NCBI RefSeq assembly: GCF_003119195.2
Contig: NZ_CP022256.1
Span: 119,673 to 183,672 of the forward strand
Direction of reading: 5' to 3'
DNA length: 64,000 bases
DNA from: Azospirillum baldaniorum
Lineage (GTDB): Bacteria; Pseudomonadota; Alphaproteobacteria; Azospirillales; Azospirillaceae
Below the pieces are notes generated by a model. That model was not told where the DNA came from and ran no database searches. It saw only the letters and a list, made by a program, of their open reading frames with translations. The translations under genes and the position numbers were made by a program. Positions 32,150 to 41,251 of this stretch are shown piece by piece. Each line of letters starts with the position of its first letter. The stretch's first letter is position 1.

Positions 32150-35100
32150 TTACTTGACCCAGTACCAGGTGTTCTTGACCAGGATGTCGATCAGGGAGTC
32201 GGCGCTTTCCTTCCAAGTCAGGCGCGTCATGCCGGCGCTGCCCGGCACGGTCCCCGCGGCGAAGCGGTCCCGCCAAACCGCGATCTCCCGCGCCAAGCGA
32301 TCGGGATCGGCGATCTCCACATAGGTCGCGTGGTCGCCCGCGATCTCGTGGAAGACCGGCAGATCGGAGCAGATGATCGGCGTGCCGTAATGCGCCGCCT
32401 CGACCAGCGGCAACCCGAAGCCCTCCCCCTTGCTGAGGAACAGCAGGGCGGCCGCGTTGCGGTAGAGGTGGGCGATCTCCGTGTCGTCGGCGCCTTCGAA
32501 CAGGAACAGCTTCCGGTTCAACATCTTGTGCCGGCGCATGCGATCCATCAGGTCGTCGACCATCCAGCCCGCCCGGCCGGCGATGACAAGCGACAGGTCC
32601 GCCCCCTGCGCCCAAAGCCGCTCGAAGGCGTCCAGGGCGAGCGCATGCGACTTGCGCGGTTCGATCGTCCCGACCATCAGCGCATAGGGCGTCATCGCCC
32701 CGTTTCGCGCCGCGCTGTTCGCCGGGGCATCGGCTTGGGCCGGGAAGGTCGAGCCCAAATGCCAGTAGCCGACCTTCAACCCCTCGCGCCCCAGACCATG
32801 CTTGGCCATGTAGGCGATCAGGTCGTCGGCGACGGCCTTGGAGATGCAAACGAGCCCATCGCTCTGCTTGATGGCGGAGCGGACCCACCCCTCGAACCAC
32901 TCCTTGCCGCCGTCGACGATGTTGCCGGGCGGCAGGGTGATCGGCAGCAGGTCGTACACGGCGGTGACGACGGGCACCCGCGCCTGCCGCGCCCGCTCGA
33001 AGATCGGCTCGAACGCCTCGTACTGCGCCCAGGAGGAGTCGAGCATCAACAGCTGGTCGCCCGGCCGGAACACCACCGGCTCGGCGGTGGCCGCTTCCGC
33101 TTCGTGCCGGAGCAGCAGGCCCTGCGGGGCCAGCCAACGGTTCGCCGGAACAAGCTGGTCCCCAACACGCTCCACCGCAACCGCCTCGAAATCCGCCCGC
33201 TCGGTGCAGTAGGCGGCGCGGACGATTTCCCGCACGACACGCGGAATCCCGGTCCCGTGGTCGTCTTTCACGATGTGGCTGACGTCGATGAACAGGCGCG
33301 GCTTGGCGAAGACCGGCACCTGACGGCGGTCCAGGAACTCCGCGGCGCGGGCGGCAGCCCCCGCCCGATCCGGGCAGGCCGCCAGATGCGGCGCCAGCAG
33401 CCGGGCGTAATGCGACGACCGCGCGGCGGCGTCGCGCTCGATGAACTCATGGATGGCAGCGGCGTACTGCGCGGCGCTCAGATTAGGATCGTGCTGCGCA
33501 CGCACATAGGCGTGGCCACGCCGCGCATAGCCGGCGCGCCGTCCGGGGTCCCGCACCAGCTCCAGAAGCGTCGCCGCAATCTCCGCCGGCGTCGGCTCCG
33601 CCGACAGCTTCACCATCACGTCCGGCGGGTAGTCCTTGAAGCTCGACTCGTCATTGACGACCAGCGGCAGGCCGTAGGCCAGACCGTCCAGAACTCCCTT
33701 CGATGTGCTGCCCCGGCAGTTCGTGCGCAGTTGCACCGCGATGTCGGCGGCCCGCAGGTGGCGCTCGTAGTCGGCCTCCGACACAAAGCCGGTGACCCGC
33801 ACCCGCCGTCCCAGCCCCGACTTGGCAATCCGCTCCCGCAACGCCGCCCCGAAGTCGTCCCGCAGGATCTCGCCGACGAAAACCAGGTGGCAGCGCCCCT
33901 CGTCCCGCAGTGCCGACGACACGAAGGCCTCCAGAAGACGGTCCCCGCACTTCGTCCAGGTCACATGGCCGAAGGTCGCGACGATCACGTCGTCCGGCCC
34001 GTATCCCAGCGCCGCGCGCGCCGCCTCCCGGTCCACCGCCGTCCCCGAACGCGGCAGCGCGACCATCTGCGGAACAATCCGGTAGGGTGCCGCCCAGCCC
34101 TCCGGGTGAAAGCGCCGCACCGTGTCCAGGCTGAACGGCGAGTGGGCGATCACCCCGATCGCCCGGTCCAGCACCCGCTTGCTGCCGGGCAAGGCCACCG
34201 CCGCCGCCCCGACCCCGTTCGCCTCCCCCTGCGCCGGGGCCAGGAACCGCCGCGCCTGTCCCGCATGGCCGTACAGCATCTCCAGGGCGTAGCGGTCCTT
34301 GTCCTGGAGCGTGAACTCCAGATGCCCCATCAGCCCGCTGAGGAAGACGTCGTGCAGCCCCACCACCCCGGGAAAGCGCTCCAGAAGCGGCACCATGTGC
34401 GCGTGGAAATCCGAGTTCCCGAACTCGTAGTGGATGACGTCGTAGGCCGCCGCGTTGGCCGGCAGGTCGCGGGCGTCGTAGATCCGGAAGGCCGTGGCGA
34501 TCGCCGGGTCGGTCACCGTGTAGCCGTCGACATACAGGTCGATGTCGAAGTAGCGGGCGAGGTAGGGCAGAAAATAGGCGTTGTAGTCCGCGATCCCCGA
34601 CCGGCAGGGCGGCAGCGGCGTCAGCATCGCCATCCGTCGGCGCGGCAGCCAGCCCTGCCGGGCCGCGGTGACGCCGCTCTCCCGCTTGCGCTCCAGCGCC
34701 TCGTCGAAGGCCTCCAGCGCCAGGCGCGCGGTGTTGCGCCAGGAATAGTCCTTGGCACGCGCCACCCCATGCCGGCGCAGATCGTCGGCAAAGCCGGGAT
34801 CCTTGAGCACCCGAAGCAGGCTGCCGGTGATCGCGTCGGGGGCGGTGGCGTCGAACAGCGCGTCCTCGCGCACGATCAATTCGCGGATGCTCGAATTGGC
34901 ACCGCCGACCACCGGCGCGCCGCAGGCCATCGCCTCCAGGACCGGCAGGCCCAGCCCCTCGTACAGCGAGGGGAAGAAAAACACCGTGCAGGTCGAATAG
35001 AGCGCAACCAGATCCTCTTCCGGAACGAAGCCCAGGAACAGAATGTCGCCGCCCCGCAGCCCCGCCTTGCGGGCCACCTCGGCGAGCGCCGCCTTGCGCT

Positions 35101-35923
35101 CCGCCTCGATCGCGCAGACGATCACCAGTTGCAGCGTCTCGCGCACCTCCGGCGGCAGCCCCGCGAAGGCGAGGATGGCTCCCGTCAGGTTCTTCCGGTG
35201 GTCGTCGCCGCCCGTGTAAAGAACAAAGCCCGCGCGGTCGATCCCATGGCGGGCCCGCAGGGTACGGCGGGCCAGCTCCGGCTCCGCCACGGGCATGAAA
35301 TGCTCGGAGATGCCGCCGTGGATGGCCACGACCCGCGACGGGTCGATGCCCAGCAGGTCGATGGCGTCGCGCCGGCTGGCCTCCGAAATGGCCAGCAGAA
35401 GGTCGGCTTGGTGCAGCCAGGCTGCGCGGTGGCGGTACCAGCGCTCCAGCCCCAGACCCTGGAAGTAATGCTCCGGAAAACGCACCGGAATGAGGTCGTA
35501 GAGCGTCGCCGAGAGCACCTGCCCCGCCGGACGCCCGGCGGGCGGCGGCAGAGGCACCCGGTCGCCGCAGCCCTCGAAGACATGCGACACATGCACGACG
35601 TCCGGGCGCACCGCGTTCACCGCCGACCGGTACAAGAGACCGTCCAGCGCGTCGCGCTCGCCGCCGTCGTAATCCCGTCCTACCCCCCACTCGGGCAGAG
35701 GGGGAGCCTGCACAAGGCGGGATTGCCCAACCGCCTCCGTCTCCAGACGGTGGGGATGGTGCTCCGACACGAAGCCGAACAGGTCGCGCGCACCGCGCAG
35801 TTCCGCCATCGCCTCGAACAGCGCCTTCGAATAGCGCCCGACCCCCCGACGCGCCGACCCCACCGTCTGGCAGGCCTGCAGATCCACCAGAAGCCGCGTC
35901 GTGCGCCGGTCAACCTTACCCAT
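32150..35923 (-). CDS. triple-domain family 4 glycosyltransferase, copy A
   Basis: A protein of 1257 residues with three GT-B domains. Domain 1 (about 10-415): GGDDHRKNLTGAILAFAGLP and FPSLYEGLGLPVLEAMACG. Domain 2 (about 430-830): LTPLPPCRSGIADYNAYFLP, IVATFGHVTWTKCGDRLLEA and NCRGSTSKGVLDGLAYGLP. Domain 3 (about 875-1255): LFIDVSHIVKDDHGTGIPRV, LMVGTIEPRKSHALALDAF and LSKGEGFGLPLVEAAHYGTP. Such multi-domain enzymes can make repeat units or polymerise. The ATG at 35923 has GGAGA upstream. A second copy, 36022-39795, is identical in residues about 1-870 and differs in patches of domain 3. It belongs downstream of the Wzm/Wzt/FkbM operon. Donor sugars are unknown; GDP-mannose or fucose would suit. 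Confidence 0.87.
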   Translation of the reverse strand: MGKVDRRTTRLLVDLQACQTVGSARRGVGRYSKALFEAMAELRGARDLFGFVSEHHPHRLETEAVGQSRLVQAPPLPEWGVGRDYDGGERDALDGLLYRSAVNAVRPDVVHVSHVFEGCGDRVPLPPPAGRPAGQVLSATLYDLIPVRFPEHYFQGLGLERWYRHRAAWLHQADLLLAISEASRRDAIDLLGIDPSRVVAIHGGISEHFMPVAEPELARRTLRARHGIDRAGFVLYTGGDDHRKNLTGAILAFAGLPPEVRETLQLVIVCAIEAERKAALAEVARKAGLRGGDILFLGFVPEEDLVALYSTCTVFFFPSLYEGLGLPVLEAMACGAPVVGGANSSIRELIVREDALFDATAPDAITGSLLRVLKDPGFADDLRRHGVARAKDYSWRNTARLALEAFDEALERKRESGVTAARQGWLPRRRMAMLTPLPPCRSGIADYNAYFLPYLARYFDIDLYVDGYTVTDPAIATAFRIYDARDLPANAAAYDVIHYEFGNSDFHAHMVPLLERFPGVVGLHDVFLSGLMGHLEFTLQDKDRYALEMLYGHAGQARRFLAPAQGEANGVGAAAVALPGSKRVLDRAIGVIAHSPFSLDTVRRFHPEGWAAPYRIVPQMVALPRSGTAVDREAARAALGYGPDDVIVATFGHVTWTKCGDRLLEAFVSSALRDEGRCHLVFVGEILRDDFGAALRERIAKSGLGRRVRVTGFVSEADYERHLRAADIAVQLRTNCRGSTSKGVLDGLAYGLPLVVNDESSFKDYPPDVMVKLSAEPTPAEIAATLLELVRDPGRRAGYARRGHAYVRAQHDPNLSAAQYAAAIHEFIERDAAARSSHYARLLAPHLAACPDRAGAAARAAEFLDRRQVPVFAKPRLFIDVSHIVKDDHGTGIPRVVREIVRAAYCTERADFEAVAVERVGDQLVPANRWLAPQGLLLRHEAEAATAEPVVFRPGDQLLMLDSSWAQYEAFEPIFERARQARVPVVTAVYDLLPITLPPGNIVDGGKEWFEGWVRSAIKQSDGLVCISKAVADDLIAYMAKHGLGREGLKVGYWHLGSTFPAQADAPANSAARNGAMTPYALMVGTIEPRKSHALALDAFERLWAQGADLSLVIAGRAGWMVDDLMDRMRRHKMLNRKLFLFEGADDTEIAHLYRNAAALLFLSKGEGFGLPLVEAAHYGTPIICSDLPVFHEIAGDHATYVEIADPDRLAREIAVWRDRFAAGTVPGSAGMTRLTWKESADSLIDILVKNTWYWVK

Positions 35924-35967
35924 CAATCCGTCTCCCCATATCCCAAACCAGCATCGAGCGCGTCAGC
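32150..35967 (-). repeat. tandem duplication unit A of about 3.8 kb
   Basis: This unit matches 36022-39839 at a constant offset of 3872 bp. From 33319 to about 35936 I see no base difference, and from 35938 to 35967 the match continues; it includes the last bases of the FkbM gene as a non-functional remnant in front of copy A. Left of 33319 the match is patchy. Between the units lie 54 bp with a small hairpin (35968-35984). Confidence 0.9.
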
Positions 35968-36021
35968 GCGCCCCTACCGGGCGCAATCAAACCTGACGGC
36001 GCATCGGCCCCGGCCGCCGCG

Positions 36022-39000
36022 TTACAGGCTCCGATACCACCCGTTCTTAATCAGGATGTCGGCCAGAACGCTTACGCTTTCCTTCCAGGAGAGACGCGTC
36101 ATATCGGCGCTTTCCGGCACGGTCCCCGCGGCGAAGCGGTCCCGCCAGGCCGCGATCTCCCGCGCCAGGCGATCGGGATCGGTGATCTCCACATAGGTCG
36201 CGTGGTCGCCCGCGATCTCATGGAAGACCGGCAGGTCGGAGCAGACGATCGGCGTGCCGTAATGCGCCGCCTCGACCAGCGGCAACCCGAAGCCCTCCCC
36301 CTTGCTGAGGAACAGCAGGGCGGCCGCGTTGCGGTAGAGATGGGCGATCTCCGTGTCGTCGGCGCCTTCAAACAGGAACAGCTTCCGGTTCAGCATCCTG
36401 TGCGTGCGGAGTCGCTCCATCAGGCCGTCGACATTCCAGCCCGGCCGGCCGGCGATGACCAGCGACAGGTCCGATCCCTGCGCCCACAGCCGCTCGAAGG
36501 CGTCCAGGGCGAGCGCGTGCGACTTGCGCGGTTCGATCGTCCCGACCATCAGCGCGTAGGGCGTCATCGCCCCGTTTCGCGCCGCGCTGTTCGCCGGGGC
36601 GTCGGCCTGGGCCGGGAAGGTTGAGCCCAGATGCCAGTAGCCGACCTTCAGCCCCTCGCGCCCCAGGCCATGCTTGGCCATGTAGGCGATCAGGTCGTCG
36701 GCGACGGCCTTGGAGATGCAAACGAGCCCGTCGCTCGCCGCAATCGCGGCGCGCAGCCAGACTTCGAAGTTTTGCGGAGCACGTTCAGGGAAGTTCTGAT
36801 GGGGCAGCAGAACCGGCAGCAGGTCGTACACGGCGGTGACGACGGGCACCCGCGCCTGCCGTGCCCGCTCGAAGATCGGCTCGAACGCCTCGTATAGCTC
36901 CCAGGAGGAGTCGAGCATCAAGAGCTGGTCGCCCGGCCGGAACACCACCGGCTCGGCGGTGGCCGCTTCCGCTTCGTGCCGGAGCAGCAGGCCCTGCGGG
37001 GCCAGCCAACGGTTCGCCGGAACAAGCTGGTCCCCAACACGCTCCACCGCAACCGCCTCGAAATCCGCCCGCTCGGTGCAGTAGGCGGCGCGGACGATTT
37101 CCCGCACGACACGCTGAATGCCAGTCTTGTGGTCGAATTGGATAATATAGCTGACGTCGATGAACAGGCGCGGCTTGGCGAAGGCCGGAACCTGACGGCG
37201 GTCCAGGAACTCCGCGGCGCGGGCGGCAGCCCCCGCCCGATCCGGGCAGGCCGCCAGATGCGGCGCCAGCAGCCGGGCGTAATGCGACGACCGCGCGGCG
37301 GCGTCGCGCTCGATGAACTCATGGATGGCAGCGGCGTACTGCGCGGCGCTCAGATTAGGATCGTGCTGCGCACGCACATAGGCGTGGCCACGCCGCGCAT
37401 AGCCGGCGCGCCGTCCGGGGTCCCGCACCAGCTCCAGAAGCGTCGCCGCAATCTCCGCCGGCGTCGGCTCCGCCGACAGCTTCACCATCACGTCCGGCGG
37501 GTAGTCCTTGAAGCTCGACTCGTCATTGACGACCAGCGGCAGGCCGTAGGCCAGACCGTCCAGAACTCCCTTCGATGTGCTGCCCCGGCAGTTCGTGCGC
37601 AGTTGCACCGCGATGTCGGCGGCCCGCAGGTGGCGCTCGTAGTCGGCCTCCGACACAAAGCCGGTGACCCGCACCCGCCGTCCCAGCCCCGACTTGGCAA
37701 TCCGCTCCCGCAACGCCGCCCCGAAGTCGTCCCGCAGGATCTCGCCGACGAAAACCAGGTGGCAGCGCCCCTCGTCCCGCAGTGCCGACGACACGAAGGC
37801 CTCCAGAAGACGGTCCCCGCACTTCGTCCAGGTCACATGGCCGAAGGTCGCGACGATCACGTCGTCCGGCCCGTATCCCAGCGCCGCGCGCGCCGCCTCC
37901 CGGTCCACCGCCGTCCCCGAACGCGGCAGCGCGACCATCTGCGGAACAATCCGGTAGGGTGCCGCCCAGCCCTCCGGGTGAAAGCGCCGCACCGTGTCCA
38001 GGCTGAACGGCGAGTGGGCGATCACCCCGATCGCCCGGTCCAGCACCCGCTTGCTGCCGGGCAAGGCCACCGCCGCCGCCCCGACCCCGTTCGCCTCCCC
38101 CTGCGCCGGGGCCAGGAACCGCCGCGCCTGTCCCGCATGGCCGTACAGCATCTCCAGGGCGTAGCGGTCCTTGTCCTGGAGCGTGAACTCCAGATGCCCC
38201 ATCAGCCCGCTGAGGAAGACGTCGTGCAGCCCCACCACCCCGGGAAAGCGCTCCAGAAGCGGCACCATGTGCGCGTGGAAATCCGAGTTCCCGAACTCGT
38301 AGTGGATGACGTCGTAGGCCGCCGCGTTGGCCGGCAGGTCGCGGGCGTCGTAGATCCGGAAGGCCGTGGCGATCGCCGGGTCGGTCACCGTGTAGCCGTC
38401 GACATACAGGTCGATGTCGAAGTAGCGGGCGAGGTAGGGCAGAAAATAGGCGTTGTAGTCCGCGATCCCCGACCGGCAGGGCGGCAGCGGCGTCAGCATC
38501 GCCATCCGTCGGCGCGGCAGCCAGCCCTGCCGGGCCGCGGTGACGCCGCTCTCCCGCTTGCGCTCCAGCGCCTCGTCGAAGGCCTCCAGCGCCAGGCGCG
38601 CGGTGTTGCGCCAGGAATAGTCCTTGGCACGCGCCACCCCATGCCGGCGCAGATCGTCGGCAAAGCCGGGATCCTTGAGCACCCGAAGCAGGCTGCCGGT
38701 GATCGCGTCGGGGGCGGTGGCGTCGAACAGCGCGTCCTCGCGCACGATCAATTCGCGGATGCTCGAATTGGCACCGCCGACCACCGGCGCGCCGCAGGCC
38801 ATCGCCTCCAGGACCGGCAGGCCCAGCCCCTCGTACAGCGAGGGGAAGAAAAACACCGTGCAGGTCGAATAGAGCGCAACCAGATCCTCTTCCGGAACGA
38901 AGCCCAGGAACAGAATGTCGCCGCCCCGCAGCCCCGCCTTGCGGGCCACCTCGGCGAGCGCCGCCTTGCGCTCCGCCTCGATCGCGCAGACGATCACCAG

Positions 39001-39795
39001 TTGCAGCGTCTCGCGCACCTCCGGCGGCAGCCCCGCGAAGGCGAGGATGGCTCCCGTCAGGTTCTTCCGGTGGTCGTCGCCGCCCGTGTAAAGAACAAAG
39101 CCCGCGCGGTCGATCCCATGGCGGGCCCGCAGGGTACGGCGGGCCAGCTCCGGCTCCGCCACGGGCATGAAATGCTCGGAGATGCCGCCGTGGATGGCCA
39201 CGACCCGCGACGGGTCGATGCCCAGCAGGTCGATGGCGTCGCGCCGGCTGGCCTCCGAAATGGCCAGCAGAAGGTCGGCTTGGTGCAGCCAGGCTGCGCG
39301 GTGGCGGTACCAGCGCTCCAGCCCCAGACCCTGGAAGTAATGCTCCGGAAAACGCACCGGAATGAGGTCGTAGAGCGTCGCCGAGAGCACCTGCCCCGCC
39401 GGACGCCCGGCGGGCGGCGGCAGAGGCACCCGGTCGCCGCAGCCCTCGAAGACATGCGACACATGCACGACGTCCGGGCGCACCGCGTTCACCGCCGACC
39501 GGTACAAGAGACCGTCCAGCGCGTCGCGCTCGCCGCCGTCGTAATCCCGTCCTACCCCCCACTCGGGCAGAGGGGGAGCCTGCACAAGGCGGGATTGCCC
39601 AACCGCCTCCGTCTCCAGACGGTGGGGATGGTGCTCCGACACGAAGCCGAACAGGTCGCGCGCACCGCGCAGTTCCGCCATCGCCTCGAACAGCGCCTTC
39701 GAATAGCGCCCGACCCCCCGACGCGCCGACCCCACCGTCTGGCAGGCCTGCAGATCCACCAGAAGCCGCGTCGTGCGCCGGTCAACCTTACCCAT
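36022..39795 (-). CDS. triple-domain family 4 glycosyltransferase, copy B
   Basis: A protein of 1257 residues organised as copy A (32150-35923), with the same three GT4 domains. Residues about 1-870 are identical to copy A. Domain 3 differs in discrete blocks: its entry motif is DVSYIIQFDHKTGIQRV instead of DVSHIVKDDHGTGIPRV; the loop after VYDLLP is VLLPHQNFPERAPQNFEVWL instead of ITLPPGNIVDGGKEWFEGWV; RPGWNVDGLMERLRTHR replaces RAGWMVDDLMDRMRRHK; and the last 30 residues differ. The catalytic segment GEGFGLPLVEAAHYGTPI is kept. The ATG at 39795 overlaps the FkbM stop by 8 nt, so this copy is the one translationally coupled to the exporter operon. It probably differs from copy A in the donor or acceptor of domain 3 only. 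Confidence 0.87.
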   Translation of the reverse strand: MGKVDRRTTRLLVDLQACQTVGSARRGVGRYSKALFEAMAELRGARDLFGFVSEHHPHRLETEAVGQSRLVQAPPLPEWGVGRDYDGGERDALDGLLYRSAVNAVRPDVVHVSHVFEGCGDRVPLPPPAGRPAGQVLSATLYDLIPVRFPEHYFQGLGLERWYRHRAAWLHQADLLLAISEASRRDAIDLLGIDPSRVVAIHGGISEHFMPVAEPELARRTLRARHGIDRAGFVLYTGGDDHRKNLTGAILAFAGLPPEVRETLQLVIVCAIEAERKAALAEVARKAGLRGGDILFLGFVPEEDLVALYSTCTVFFFPSLYEGLGLPVLEAMACGAPVVGGANSSIRELIVREDALFDATAPDAITGSLLRVLKDPGFADDLRRHGVARAKDYSWRNTARLALEAFDEALERKRESGVTAARQGWLPRRRMAMLTPLPPCRSGIADYNAYFLPYLARYFDIDLYVDGYTVTDPAIATAFRIYDARDLPANAAAYDVIHYEFGNSDFHAHMVPLLERFPGVVGLHDVFLSGLMGHLEFTLQDKDRYALEMLYGHAGQARRFLAPAQGEANGVGAAAVALPGSKRVLDRAIGVIAHSPFSLDTVRRFHPEGWAAPYRIVPQMVALPRSGTAVDREAARAALGYGPDDVIVATFGHVTWTKCGDRLLEAFVSSALRDEGRCHLVFVGEILRDDFGAALRERIAKSGLGRRVRVTGFVSEADYERHLRAADIAVQLRTNCRGSTSKGVLDGLAYGLPLVVNDESSFKDYPPDVMVKLSAEPTPAEIAATLLELVRDPGRRAGYARRGHAYVRAQHDPNLSAAQYAAAIHEFIERDAAARSSHYARLLAPHLAACPDRAGAAARAAEFLDRRQVPAFAKPRLFIDVSYIIQFDHKTGIQRVVREIVRAAYCTERADFEAVAVERVGDQLVPANRWLAPQGLLLRHEAEAATAEPVVFRPGDQLLMLDSSWELYEAFEPIFERARQARVPVVTAVYDLLPVLLPHQNFPERAPQNFEVWLRAAIAASDGLVCISKAVADDLIAYMAKHGLGREGLKVGYWHLGSTFPAQADAPANSAARNGAMTPYALMVGTIEPRKSHALALDAFERLWAQGSDLSLVIAGRPGWNVDGLMERLRTHRMLNRKLFLFEGADDTEIAHLYRNAAALLFLSKGEGFGLPLVEAAHYGTPIVCSDLPVFHEIAGDHATYVEITDPDRLAREIAAWRDRFAAGTVPESADMTRLSWKESVSVLADILIKNGWYRSL

Positions 39796-39839
39796 CAATC
39801 CGTCTCCCCAAATCCCAAACCAGCATCGAGCGCGTCAGC
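36022..39839 (-). repeat. tandem duplication unit B of about 3.8 kb
   Basis: Partner of the unit at 32150-35967. Its right boundary at 39839 is inside the 3' end of the FkbM gene, showing that the duplicated segment began within that gene and that unit B is next to the intact original. No insertion sequence or target-site duplication is seen at the junctions. Confidence 0.9.
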
Positions 39840-41251
39840 AACGCCGATGTGTCCCGGCTGTCGATGGTCATGTCCACCGGTTCGGAATGGGCAGGAAAGC
39901 CAGCTGGCCTGCTGGTGGCGGCAGGGGATACGGCAACCGCGTTGACCGCTGGCGCGACGGAAACCGGCCGGTTCATCCGCTCGTAAATGCGGCGGATCAG
40001 GGAGTTTCCGACCAGGACACGGAACAGGCCCGGCATCCACCACCGCACGGCTTTGGCGCTCCGGCGCGCCAGAGCACCCAAAACCCGCCTTAGCAATGTC
40101 CGGCTCCGCCTGTACCCCAGAGGCACAGCGCTGCGCCAGAAGCGCAGCGGCGCCGTCAAACGCCAGGAAAAGCTGCCACGAAGCGATTGCAGAGTACGGG
40201 TCAGCTCGTCAGCAAGGGCCCACCAGTGCTGGTTTTCCTGGCTCAGCTCGGCCAACCTTGCTTGGAGGCGTTCGATCTCCCCCCGAACCCCGGCCAATTC
40301 ACCCTCCAGCGCGGCGATGCGCTCCCGGGCTTTCCCGGTCTGGGCGCCCCGCTCTTCCGCGAGCTTGCGAACACGATCCAACTCCGCCTCGACCCGGACG
40401 CTGTGTTCACCTCGCTCGTCAACAAGCTTGCGGACGCGATCCAGTTCGGCCTCGACCCGGCTCCCGTACTTGCCTCGCTCTTCCGCGAGATTGCGGACGC
40501 GGTCCAGCTCCGCCTCGACCCGGGCGAGTTCCGCCTCGGCCGCAGCGCCGTGGTTACGCGCGATCACCAGTTCATGGGGGACGAAACGGTCGAAGACGTT
40601 CGGCGGCTTGCGGAACGCTTCGCCCAGTTCGGCGTGTTCGCGCGCCACGTAAAACTGGTTCAGCCCGTCGAAATAGACCTGATCATACCCCCGGTCGGTC
40701 AGCAGAGAGGACCACAGATGGTGGTTCTCCTCTTCCGACATGGGAGCAGTCGCCTCGACCAGGATGATCCAGGGACGGTAGGCTTCAAGCGCGATGCTGG
40801 CCAGGACCTGCCGCTCCGCCCCCTCGACGTCCACCTTTAGGAAATGGACGTCGCCGACCTTGTAGTCCCGGCAGATCGACTCCAAGGTCAGGGCCGGCAC
40901 GAAGAGCTCCCGCGTCTCGAAGCCGCTCTCGCGGTGACGGTCGGCAACGTCGCCGCTGGCGGTCGATAGGCCTGATCCCAGAACATCGAAGAGCTTCAAG
41001 ATGCCCGGCTGGTCGGTCACCGCGACCTTCAGGTTGATGTCCTCGGGCCGTTCTTCGGTCAAGCGTTCGTACCAAGCGTCGATGGGCTCGATGTTGATCC
41101 CGCGCCAACCCCGCTCGTAAAACGCCTTGGTCACCGAATACTGGACCGGGTCGTTCGCACCGACGTCGATGTAGAACCCCTTCTCGACGCCCTTGAGGGC
41201 GCGATGAAGCATCACGTCCTCATAGTTTTGCGCGTAAGAAATGAATGTCAT
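39788..41251 (-). CDS. FkbM-family methyltransferase with C-terminal coiled coil
   Basis: A protein of 487 residues. Residues about 1-225 form an FkbM-type SAM-dependent methyltransferase: MTFISYAQNYEDVMLHRAL, GFYIDVGANDPVQYSV (SAM site), INIEPIDAWYERL and HFLKVDVEGAERQVLAS. Residues about 238-350 are a continuous coiled coil that includes three 21-residue repeats (RVEAELDRVRNLAEERG and variants; 40334-40522). A basic segment of about 100 residues follows (SFSWRLTAPLRFWRSAVPLG), possibly for membrane contact. The start MTFISYAQ overlaps the Wzt stop (ATGA), and the 3' end overlaps the triple GT4. It could methylate the non-reducing end of a glycan before export. The length and coiled coil exceed those of simple FkbM proteins. 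Confidence 0.85.
   Translation of the reverse strand: MTFISYAQNYEDVMLHRALKGVEKGFYIDVGANDPVQYSVTKAFYERGWRGINIEPIDAWYERLTEERPEDINLKVAVTDQPGILKLFDVLGSGLSTASGDVADRHRESGFETRELFVPALTLESICRDYKVGDVHFLKVDVEGAERQVLASIALEAYRPWIILVEATAPMSEEENHHLWSSLLTDRGYDQVYFDGLNQFYVAREHAELGEAFRKPPNVFDRFVPHELVIARNHGAAAEAELARVEAELDRVRNLAEERGKYGSRVEAELDRVRKLVDERGEHSVRVEAELDRVRKLAEERGAQTGKARERIAALEGELAGVRGEIERLQARLAELSQENQHWWALADELTRTLQSLRGSFSWRLTAPLRFWRSAVPLGYRRSRTLLRRVLGALARRSAKAVRWWMPGLFRVLVGNSLIRRIYERMNRPVSVAPAVNAVAVSPAATSRPAGFPAHSEPVDMTIDSRDTSALLTRSMLVWDLGRRIDG
40334..40522 (-). repeat. three tandem 63-bp coding repeats (21 residues each)
   Basis: Within the FkbM gene, three consecutive 21-residue units each begin RVEAELDRVR and continue NLAEERGKYGS, KLVDERGEHSV and KLAEERGAQTG. 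Each unit is exactly three heptads, so adding or losing a unit changes coiled-coil length without breaking register or frame. Confidence 0.85.

Noticed and set aside
35924..36021. Insertion sequence causing the GT duplication
   Set aside because: The 98 bp between copies contain only the FkbM remnant and a small hairpin. No transposase, terminal repeats or target duplication are visible.
32330..36196. Plus-strand frame of about 1290 codons across the triple GT4 copy A
   Set aside because: It duplicates in copy B exactly where the sense gene is duplicated and lacks any domain; it is a by-product of the GT gene.
32150..39839. Duplication dismissed as an assembly artefact
   Set aside because: The copies differ in many blocks of domain 3 and at their flanks, which a simple assembly duplication would not give. 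Long reads would still be useful.
40334..40522. 63-bp repeats as a possible CRISPR-like array
   Set aside because: Units are contiguous with no spacers, coding and in frame, and encode coiled-coil heptads.
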